Below are positions 1 to 4,456 of a stretch of 5,139 nt of DNA, one piece after another (positions within the stretch are counted from its first letter, which is position 1; each line of letters starts with the position of its first letter). Source of the stretch: Pseudomonadota bacterium (lineage in GTDB: Bacteria > Pseudomonadota > Gammaproteobacteria > Arenicellales > Arenicellaceae); NCBI GenBank assembly GCA_018660405.1, contig JABJKL010000140.1, forward strand, positions 1 to 5,139, given 5' to 3'. Under the pieces are notes generated by a model. The model did not search any database, was not told the origin of the DNA, and worked only from the letters and a program-made list of their open reading frames with translations. The translations under genes were made by a program, and so were the position numbers.

Positions 1-1123
1 CGACCAGCCTTGGTGCCAGAAAGTAATAGGTGCCAAAAACAATTAAAGCATTCCAACCTAGCGCACCGGAATGCACATGCCCGATTGTCCAGTCTGTAAA
101 ATGACTAACCGCATTAACACTCTTGATGGCCATCATCGGGCCCTCGAAGGTTGCCAGGCCATAAAATGCTAAAGACAAAACAATGAACTTGAGTGCGGGA
201 TCGGTTCGAAGTTTTGTCGCCGCGCTGCTAACGGTCATGATGCCGTTAATCATCGTAGCCCATGAGGGCGCCAACAAAATCAAACTCATTACCATGGCGA
301 GATTCTGCACCCAGTCAGGGATCGCGCTGTAATGAAGATGATGTGGGCCAGCCCAGATGTAGCTATAAGTGAATGCCCAAAAAGCGACGACCGATAATTT
401 GTAGCTCCAGATGGGTCGATCCGCGTGTTTTGGCAGGAAGTAATACAGCATGCCGAGGAATCCACCGGTCAACAGAAAACCGACCGCATTGTGGCCATAC
501 CACCATTGCACGATGGCATCTTGCGCGCCTGCATAAATGGAGTAAGACTTAAACAAAGTCGCTGGCATTGCCAGGCTGTTTACCACATGCAACATTGCGA
601 TGACGATAATCAAGCCACCATAGAACCAATTCGATACGTAAATTTGTTTAATACGCCGCTTCGCGATCGTTGCGAAGAACACGATACCAAAAGAAATCCA
701 GACGACTGCGATAGCGATGTCAAACGGCCATTCGAGCTCCGCGTATTCCTTGCTGGTGTTGAATCCTGCCAACAGTGAGAGACCACCTGTCAGAATAACC
801 AACTGCCACGCAATTGCGGTGAACCATGCAAAACGAGGCGTTGGAAGTGGAATATGAGAAGTACGTTGCACGCTATAAAAAGCGGTCGCCATAAGCGCAG
901 ACACGCCGAAACCAAAAATAACACCACTGGTATGCAAAGGACGCAATCGACCGAAAGATAACCAAGGTTGACCAAAATCAATCCACGGCCAGATCAGTTC
1001 GGCCGCCACGTAGACGCCCACGGTCATTCCGAGCGCGGCCCATACCAAAGAGCACATCATGAGAAATCGTACGACCGAGTCGTGGTAGTACATTTCGTTA
1101 CTGGTTTTAGAAATTTCAGACAT
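1..1123 (-). CDS. ccoN: cbb3-type cytochrome c oxidase subunit I (CcoN), N-terminal 374 residues, cut by window edge
   Basis: This is the catalytic membrane subunit of the high-affinity cbb3 oxidase, which reduces O2 to water and pumps protons across the inner membrane. The reading frame is open from the ATG at 1121-1123 to the left edge, giving 374 residues of a family usually about 470-480 long, so the C-terminus lies outside. Visible landmarks are His64 in an LHTSG context (low-spin haem ligand), His211 in WYGHNAVGF (CuB), Tyr255 in FTYSYIW (the Tyr cross-linked to a CuB His), His261-His262 in AGPHHLHY (CuB), Glu327 in TFEGPMM, and His349 and His351 in GHVHSGALGW (haem b3 and haem b). Each lies four residues beyond its Pseudomonas stutzeri CcoN counterpart as I recall that numbering. 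Tryptophan-rich transmembrane segments fill the rest. It starts 4 nt after the stop of the upstream Yip1 gene. Only a weak AGGCG lies about 14 nt before the ATG, which suggests translational coupling. The other cbb3 genes would be expected beyond the left edge. Confidence 0.97.
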   Translation of the reverse strand, partial: MSEISKTSNEMYYHDSVVRFLMMCSLVWAALGMTVGVYVAAELIWPWIDFGQPWLSFGRLRPLHTSGVIFGFGVSALMATAFYSVQRTSHIPLPTPRFAWFTAIAWQLVILTGGLSLLAGFNTSKEYAELEWPFDIAIAVVWISFGIVFFATIAKRRIKQIYVSNWFYGGLIIVIAMLHVVNSLAMPATLFKSYSIYAGAQDAIVQWWYGHNAVGFLLTGGFLGMLYYFLPKHADRPIWSYKLSVVAFWAFTYSYIWAGPHHLHYSAIPDWVQNLAMVMSLILLAPSWATMINGIMTVSSAATKLRTDPALKFIVLSLAFYGLATFEGPMMAIKSVNAVSHFTDWTIGHVHSGALGWNALIVFGTYYFLAPRLV

Positions 1124-1127
1124 CAAT

Positions 1128-1766
1128 TCAAGCGCCTATTGAAGGGCCCAGGCCGTTCGTCCATAAGACGACCATTAATCCCAATAATGTAACGAAACCA
1201 ACCAGTAGCCATCCGACCAGCGATGAAGCCATCAACATACCCCGCTCCTGACTGATTCTCAATGCGACCGGCAGGCCCGAATACAGCAGATACATGGCCC
1301 AAATCAGCGCTGGAATAAGCACCAGCAAATTAATAAACACATGCGGATACAAATGAATAACGCTGCCAAACACAACCGGTGCTGCCAATGTTGCAACAAG
1401 AGTCATATGCGCCCCCAGAGAAACGCGTGCGTCATAAGTCTCTGACATCCAGCGTGATATGAATGCGGTCGACACGAACGCCACAAGCAGCACGATAAAA
1501 TAAAGAGCACTCACCGTTCGCAATTCAGCTTCGCCCAACATCAACGGATTTTCCGCACCCAGCTCCCAACCCCTCCACGAACCGCCAATGTACGCAAACA
1601 ATGGTGGCAACATCGCAAACCAAAGCAGGTACTTAAAAAATATGCGGTATGGGGAAGGCCTGGATATCGCAAGATCCTCAAACACAGCTTTCGGCCGGAA
1701 CAGGACCGTTAGCAGAAATATCGAGCGGCCAATCCGCGGTTTGCTTTTGTTATCTTTATTATTCAT
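1128..1766 (-). CDS. Yip1-domain inner-membrane protein, upstream of ccoN
   Basis: This 212-residue polytopic membrane protein resembles the bacterial Yip1 (YohC/DUF1282-like) family. The sign is the short N-terminal motif around residues 15-60 (SIFLLTVLFRPKAVFEDLA, then SPYRIFFKYLLWF and PPLFAYIGG), followed by further helices. I see about five transmembrane segments near residues 44-62, 86-105, 117-137, 143-164 and 178-203. The first 14 residues are polar and basic. Bacterial members have no established biochemical activity, and eukaryotic Yip1 proteins act in membrane traffic. The ATG at 1764-1766 is the first start in the frame and leaves the whole conserved region intact, but no strong Shine-Dalgarno precedes it. 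The stop lies 4 nt before the ccoN ATG, so the two are almost surely one transcript. A role linked to cbb3 assembly or membrane insertion is inferred only from that linkage. The fold call is good; the function is unknown. Confidence 0.88.
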   Translation of the reverse strand: MNNKDNKSKPRIGRSIFLLTVLFRPKAVFEDLAISRPSPYRIFFKYLLWFAMLPPLFAYIGGSWRGWELGAENPLMLGEAELRTVSALYFIVLLVAFVSTAFISRWMSETYDARVSLGAHMTLVATLAAPVVFGSVIHLYPHVFINLLVLIPALIWAMYLLYSGLPVALRISQERGMLMASSLVGWLLVGFVTLLGLMVVLWTNGLGPSIGA

Positions 1767-1809
1767 TTGCCAACTAGTTTCGATTATTAAACTGCAAAGC
1801 GAATCTCAT

Positions 1810-1839
1810 AATATGTAAGCAGAGGAATAAATTTTTCAA
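1810..1839 (-). promoter_or_regulatory. Possible sigma70-type promoter for yip1-ccoN
   Basis: Read on the minus strand there is TTGAAA (1839 to 1834; 5 of 6 matches to the -35 consensus), an 18-nt spacer, and CATATT (1815 to 1810; 4 of 6 to the -10 consensus). Transcription would start roughly 35-40 nt before the Yip1 ATG. The match is modest and found by eye. No FNR/Anr box of the TTGAT-N4-ATCAA kind, common before cbb3 operons, is visible between 1767 and 2093. Confidence 0.25.
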
Positions 1840-1857
1840 TATCGTACTCATACGATA
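1840..1857. promoter_or_regulatory. Perfect 7-bp dyad (TATCGTA-4-TACGATA), operator candidate
   Basis: The arms TATCGTA (1840-1846) and TACGATA (1851-1857) are perfect inverted repeats around a CTCA centre. The dyad directly abuts the upstream side of the proposed -35 element of the yip1-ccoN promoter, where an activator or repressor site would be expected. It could equally form a 7-bp hairpin in RNA. I do not recognise a specific regulator's consensus. Confidence 0.4.
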
Positions 1858-1874
1858 CTCCTTCGTTCAAGATG

Positions 1875-1910
1875 TCGGTAAATCCTGTCGGGTCGCCCCG
1901 GCTTTACCGA
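1875..1910. repeat. Two-part hairpin: 8-bp outer stem and 4-bp inner stem
   Basis: The outer arms TCGGTAAA (1875-1882) and TTTACCGA (1903-1910) are perfectly complementary. Inside them CGGG (1889-1892) and CCCG (1897-1900) pair around a TCGC loop, with an asymmetric internal loop of 6 and 2 nt. On the plus strand it is followed within 6 nt by TTTTATT, so it could end plus-strand transcription, but no plus-strand gene precedes it. On the minus strand no T-run follows, so it is not a canonical terminator for the cupin gene. It may be a REP-like element, a protein site or an RNA structure. Confidence 0.5.
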
Positions 1911-1935
1911 TGGCTGTTTTATTCGGGTTATTCTG

Positions 1936-1963
1936 TATTAGCGGGCTCGCGAGCTTGCTAATA
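1936..1963. repeat. Strong 12-bp hairpin with CGCG loop
   Basis: TATTAGCGGGCT (1936-1947) pairs with AGCTTGCTAATA (1952-1963) around CGCG. In a plus-strand RNA all 12 positions pair, two of them as G-U. In a minus-strand RNA those two become A-C mismatches, so the fold is favoured in plus-strand transcripts. No U-run follows on either strand. A small 5-bp hairpin, AATAC-TTC-GTATT, follows at 1968-1980. The structure is clear; the function is not. Confidence 0.5.
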
Positions 1964-2093
1964 ATACAATACTTCGTATTCAGCATTAAAAAATATTTCC
2001 AGAGGTACGAACGATAGAGCACAATCGATTTCTATGCCCCCTAATGCAAAGCACAGCGACCGTCGAAAGACCGTCGCGACGGGTGCCGTATTG

Positions 2094-2408
2094 TTATGTG
2101 TTTTTATGGAACCAAAACTCGATTTCATCTGTTTCAATCTCAAATTCTGCGGAGTGTTCAACATTAGCCGGAACATGGTACCACTCACCTATGGCTACCC
2201 TCGTTGTCGTGCCATTCATTGTTAGTATCAACGCACCGCGAGTAATTACGCCATAATTGTCGGTGTCGTGACTATGCGGAGGAATAGATGTTCCGGCAGG
2301 ATAGGAAGCGAATAGGACGTCACTTCCTTTTGCTTCAAGTTTATACGCGTCGAAACGCCCATCATATAAAGGGAGCGATTTTATTTTATCTGGATATTTT
2401 CCGGCCAC
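2094..2408 (-). CDS. Small single-domain cupin protein, GTG start
   Basis: This is a 104-residue cytosolic cupin, a one-domain beta-barrel of the cupin_2 type with no signal peptide. Motif 1 spans about residues 39-58 (GTSIPPHSHDTDNYGVITRG), with metal ligands His45 and His47. The usual ligand Glu is replaced by Asn51 at the expected spacing, seven residues before Gly58. Motif 2 is GEWYHVPANVEH (74-85), giving the last ligand His85, with Asn in place of Gly in the PxGxxH pattern. The start is GTG at 2406-2408. It is preceded directly by an in-frame TAG, so nothing upstream is possible, and GGAG lies 6 nt before it. Its neighbours are divergent (the plus-strand DUF4159 gene) and downstream on the same strand (yip1-ccoN, 327 nt away), so it is probably a single-gene transcript. 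The substrate is unknown; it may be an enzyme, a sugar-binding protein or a sensor. Confidence 0.85.
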   Translation of the reverse strand: MAGKYPDKIKSLPLYDGRFDAYKLEAKGSDVLFASYPAGTSIPPHSHDTDNYGVITRGALILTMNGTTTRVAIGEWYHVPANVEHSAEFEIETDEIEFWFHKNT

Positions 2409-2444
2409 CTACTTCTCCGATGTTTACACATAACAGTGGGATAA

Positions 2445-2459
2445 CAGGCGTAACGCCTG
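2445..2459. promoter_or_regulatory. 15-bp palindrome upstream of the cupin gene
   Basis: CAGGCG (2445-2450) and CGCCTG (2454-2459) are perfect inverted repeats around TAA. The site ends about 36 bp before the cupin GTG. It lies downstream of a weak minus-strand promoter-like pair: TTGAAC at 2517 to 2512, then 17 nt, then TAGGAT at 2494 to 2489. That is a typical place for a repressor operator or a 5'-leader hairpin. The regulator is not identifiable from the sequence. Confidence 0.35.
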
Positions 2460-2542
2460 ATATGTTCTTATTGAATCCATAGCTCTATATCCTACGGACA
2501 GATCATCTACGGTTCAAATCTCGATATCATGAACATCAATAT

Positions 2543-2573
2543 TGGACAATTGGCAGCCATTTGAACATATACT
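2543..2573 (+). promoter_or_regulatory. Possible sigma70-type promoter for the DUF4159-RidA pair
   Basis: TGGACA (2543-2548) matches the -35 consensus at 5 of 6 positions and TATACT (2568-2573) matches the -10 consensus at 5 of 6. The spacer of 19 nt is longer than ideal. A transcript would begin near 2580 and carry a leader of about 140 nt before the ATG at 2721. The region also has CAATATTG (2537-2544), CAATTG (2547-2552) and a direct repeat TGAACAT (2530-2536 and 2562-2568) flanking the -35 and overlapping the -10, which may bind a regulator. Confidence 0.35.
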
Positions 2574-2720
2574 AGTGAAAATTAACTGCTGTAATGTTGC
2601 CAACAAGCATGATTAAACTAAGCTCGCAATTACGCTGGTTTGCTCGCGAGTGCGTAGTAGTAACGAAATCTATTTCCGTTCGCGTTTATCTCCGACCCGT
2701 ATAACTTGGTTGCGCAACTG

Positions 2721-3521
2721 ATGAAATTACTCCTACCTAGCCATCGTGAAAAAAAGACAGTATCCATTTTTATGGTGCCTGCGTGCCTGATCCTATTGTT
2801 GGGTTTGTGTTCGAATTTGGCTAACGCTCAGACACCAGATCCCCGCTTTGACCCACCCACGGCTGAATTTCATTTCGCGCGACTCATGTTTTCTAATGCC
2901 GCATACAGTCGCCGCGGTAGACGCGGTGGCGCATGGATGACTGATTATCCAGACGCTGAATACCACCTTATGGATGGCGTCAACAGAATGACAAACATAG
3001 AGGGAGAATTGGTCGACTATTATGGACAGGGCGGCCGACTGATCTCTCTGGATGGCGACCAAGTTTTCGACTACCCCTGGCTTTATGCGGTAGAGGTCGG
3101 GCAATGGACTTTAAGCGCTCAAGAGGCGACCAAACTGAGGGAGTATCTAGACCGAGGCGGTTTCCTTATGGTTGATGATTTCTGGGGCGATTATGAGTGG
3201 CAAACTTTTGTTGAATCCATGCGGCGAGTCTTTCCTGATCGGCCCATTGTCGAGATCGACGAGGATGACCCTGTGATGCACGTCATGTTCGATGTCGACA
3301 AGAGCACTCAAATCCCCGGGATGAACGGGATACGAACTGGCTCCATACCGCACTGGCGCGGTATATATGACGACGCGGGTCGATTAATAGTTGCCATCAA
3401 TTTCAACATGGATATGGGTGACGCGTGGGAGCATGCAGGTAACCCCTACTACCCTGCGAAAATGACTGCTATGGCTTATCGGTTTGCGGTTAACTACATC
3501 ATTTATTCAATGACGCACTAG
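2721..3521 (+). CDS. Exported DUF4159-domain protein
   Basis: A 266-residue protein, counted from the ATG at 2721, with a Sec signal peptide and one DUF4159 domain filling the mature part. Basic residues 8-12 (HREKK) precede a hydrophobic core at about 16-30 and an ANA cleavage site after Ala36, so the mature protein should be periplasmic. A TTG at 2706 would add five residues; an ATG at 2772 would remove the basic n-region. None has a clear Shine-Dalgarno, so the start is uncertain. Family signatures run in order: FHFARLMFSN (49-58), DYPDAEYHL (75-83), FDYPWLYAVE (116-125), GGFLMVDDFWG (146-156), HWRGIYDD (211-218), DMGDAWEH (231-238), NPYYPAKM (241-248) and a C-terminal AYRFAVNYIIYSMTH (252-266). 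The length is complete for a stand-alone member. DUF4159 is thought to have a class I glutamine-amidotransferase-like fold, but no activity is established. Elsewhere the domain occurs near MoxR/DUF58/von Willebrand genes, which are absent here. The next gene follows after 68 nt on the same strand. Confidence 0.9.
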   Translation: MKLLLPSHREKKTVSIFMVPACLILLLGLCSNLANAQTPDPRFDPPTAEFHFARLMFSNAAYSRRGRRGGAWMTDYPDAEYHLMDGVNRMTNIEGELVDYYGQGGRLISLDGDQVFDYPWLYAVEVGQWTLSAQEATKLREYLDRGGFLMVDDFWGDYEWQTFVESMRRVFPDRPIVEIDEDDPVMHVMFDVDKSTQIPGMNGIRTGSIPHWRGIYDDAGRLIVAINFNMDMGDAWEHAGNPYYPAKMTAMAYRFAVNYIIYSMTH

Positions 3522-3589
3522 TGCTTTGTTATCCCAGCGCTTGTCGGCAAAATGATCGCCGAAACACTCACCAAAAAGGAACATTAACC

Positions 3590-4108
3590 ATGAAATCGTT
3601 ATCGCTCTACCTTCGCCACCACACCCATAGCATCGCCGGAATTGCGCTGTTGATCCTGGCTGGCTGCGACACGCCACACTATGAATACCTACACCTTCCC
3701 GGCACGGAGCCCGCTGCAGGCGCAAACATGCCTTTCACTTCCGCCATAAAAGTAAACTCTGGAAGCATTCTCTTTCTGTCAGGTACAAGCGGTGCGCCCG
3801 TTCCCCATAGCCATCCTCACAATCCTGCTGAATTCGACGATCTTGACTTCAGTGCTGAAGCTCAGGCAATCAGGGTTATGGAGCGTATTAAGATCACAGT
3901 AGAAGCGGCCGGCGGAGACCTCAGTGACGTCATACAGGTCACCCGGTTCGTCGTCGACATAGGCGAAAATCAAGATGCAATTAATGCGGTAATGAATCAT
4001 TACTGGGGCGACGATCACCGTCCGGCGAGCACGTCTGTTGAGATCATCCGGCTAGCATCTGACCCGCGGTTTATTCTGGAAGTTGAGGCCGTTGCCGTAA
4101 TCGACTGA
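3590..4108 (+). CDS. RidA/YjgF-family lipoprotein lacking the catalytic arginine
   Basis: This 172-residue protein has a lipoprotein signal and a Rid (YjgF/YER057c/UK114) domain. The ATG at 3590 has AAGGA 9 nt upstream; the frame is open further 5', but those codons look non-coding. The signal peptide ends in the lipobox LAGC with Cys26 as the lipidated residue. Asp27 at +2 is the inner-membrane retention signal in enterobacteria. The Rid domain runs from about residue 44 to 170: ILFLSGTSG (60-68), the helix around AEAQAIRVMERIKITVEAAGG, DVIQVTRFVVDI (113-124), and the C-terminal PASTSVEIIRL (145-155) and LEVEAVAV (163-170). Against E. coli RidA (PARSCVEVARL; IEIEAIAV), Ser147 replaces catalytic Arg105 and Ser149 replaces Cys107, while Glu164 matches Glu120. 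An insertion after the first strands carries His73, His75 and His77. RidA proteins hydrolyse reactive enamines and imines in the cytosol; this one is outside the cytoplasm and probably not such a deaminase. It likely forms an operon with the DUF4159 gene. Confidence 0.9.
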   Translation: MKSLSLYLRHHTHSIAGIALLILAGCDTPHYEYLHLPGTEPAAGANMPFTSAIKVNSGSILFLSGTSGAPVPHSHPHNPAEFDDLDFSAEAQAIRVMERIKITVEAAGGDLSDVIQVTRFVVDIGENQDAINAVMNHYWGDDHRPASTSVEIIRLASDPRFILEVEAVAVID

Positions 4109-4120
4109 TTGTTCTTGAAC

Positions 4121-4136
4121 AGGCGCATGCTCGCCT
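4121..4136 (+). terminator. Weak hairpin just after the RidA-like gene
   Basis: AGGCG (4121-4125) and CGCCT (4132-4136) form a 5-bp GC-rich stem with a 6-nt loop, starting 12 nt after the stop codon. It is preceded by a TGTTC-TT-GAACA inverted repeat at 4110-4121. No T-run follows, so a canonical rho-independent terminator is not supported. The position is the main argument for a role in 3'-end formation. Confidence 0.2.
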
Positions 4137-4143
4137 TGAGTTA

Positions 4144-4174
4144 CGGATTAAACCGGTGCGCCCGGAAAGATCCG
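4144..4174. repeat. Two-part hairpin with symmetric internal loop
   Basis: CGGAT (4144-4148) pairs with ATCCG (4170-4174), and inside it CCGG (4153-4156) pairs with CCGG (4162-4165) around TGCGC. A 4 x 4 A-rich internal loop separates the two stems. No T-run follows. It lies 35 nt after the RidA-like stop codon and may protect or end that transcript. Confidence 0.3.
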
Positions 4175-4313
4175 AGCTCCCGGCCCACTAGTACGTAATT
4201 TGGGGTTTACCATTCTATAAATGGCGTCTTTGCCAGTTTTTCGTTTACTGGGTTATAGATACGATCAAAAAGATTATTTGCCGGTGAAACTATTTTTTCC
4301 ATATGCCAATAAG

Positions 4314-4354
4314 GGATCTACCAGTTGAATAGAAGATAATTCTATCTATGATCC
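4314..4354. repeat. Nested inverted repeats in the intergenic region
   Basis: GGATC (4314-4318) pairs with GATCC (4350-4354), and inside it ATAGAA (4329-4334) pairs with TTCTAT (4340-4345) around GATAA. The two stems are separated by unpaired segments of 10 and 4 nt. On the minus strand it lies about 100 nt after the membrane-protein stop codon. The sequence is AT-rich and no T-tract follows on either strand. Confidence 0.3.
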
Positions 4355-4456
4355 TAGAGGAGCTCGATGCGTGTTTACGTACCAGATAGGCGACTATCAG
4401 TGATCTGGCTACAATATGCTTATCTCAAGGGTATGATATAGATTAGCCACCACTAG

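Larger units (their letters stand above)
1767..2093. other. Non-coding stretch between the cupin gene and yip1-ccoN
   Basis: No convincing gene is present here; the short open frames lack start sites with ribosome-binding sequences and resemble no family I know. The content is structural: the dyad at 1840-1857, hairpins at 1875-1910 and 1936-1963, a small hairpin at 1968-1980, and a direct repeat GACCGTCG at 2058-2065 and 2069-2076 close to the cupin stop codon. A 5-bp inverted pair GCGAC/GTCGC (2056-2060 and 2073-2077) overlaps that direct repeat and might help end cupin transcription, but it has no T-tract. Confidence 0.6.
2409..2720. other. Divergent intergenic region, cupin / DUF4159
   Basis: No gene is visible. 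It holds the control sequences of the two divergent genes: the palindrome at 2445-2459 on the cupin side and the promoter-like pair at 2543-2573 on the other. The stretch 2580-2720 would be an unusually long untranslated leader. I see no riboswitch motif I recognise in it and no good Shine-Dalgarno before any of the possible starts at 2706, 2721 or 2772. Confidence 0.6.
4109..4456. other. Non-coding stretch between convergent genes
   Basis: The plus-strand RidA-like gene and the minus-strand membrane-protein gene converge on this 348-nt stretch. I see no gene and no RNA gene in it. Besides the hairpins at 4121-4136, 4144-4174 and 4314-4354 there are short stems CCATT/AAATGG-type at 4210-4224 and GATAG-GCGA-CTATC at 4385-4398, the latter overlapping a CCAGAT/ATCTGG pair (4382-4387 and 4403-4408). 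No clear terminator with a T-tract is visible for either gene. Base composition becomes more AT-rich towards the right. Confidence 0.55.

Noticed and set aside
425..1192. Open frames of 60-120 codons on both strands within ccoN.
   Set aside because: They are shadows of ccoN, whose continuous frame contains every metal ligand of the family.
1840..1980. A CRISPR array or integron attC site, because of the repeated hairpins.
   Set aside because: The hairpins differ in sequence, there are no regular spacers, and I find no core GTTRRRY/RYYYAAC pair around them.
1958..2256. Several short open frames on both strands over and beside the cupin gene.
   Set aside because: They overlap the cupin in other frames or lie in hairpin-rich DNA, lack ribosome sites and encode Cys/Arg-rich, low-plausibility protein.
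2505..2530. GGTTCAAATC resembles the T-arm of a tRNA.
   Set aside because: The flanking bases do not form a 5-bp T-stem, and no acceptor, D-arm or anticodon arm can be drawn upstream.
1945..2650. GCTCGCGAG occurs at 1945-1953 and 2642-2650.
   Set aside because: A single 9-bp coincidence with different flanks; the first copy is part of a hairpin and the second is not.
2798..2815. Possible lipobox (LLLGLC) in the DUF4159 signal peptide.
   Set aside because: The residue before Cys30 is Leu rather than Gly, Ala or Ser, and a good ANA signal peptidase I site follows.
3521..3589. Possible 23-residue N-terminal extension of the RidA-like protein.
   Set aside because: The ATG at 3590 has an AAGGA site and begins a proper lipoprotein signal; the extension is not protein-like and would bury the signal.
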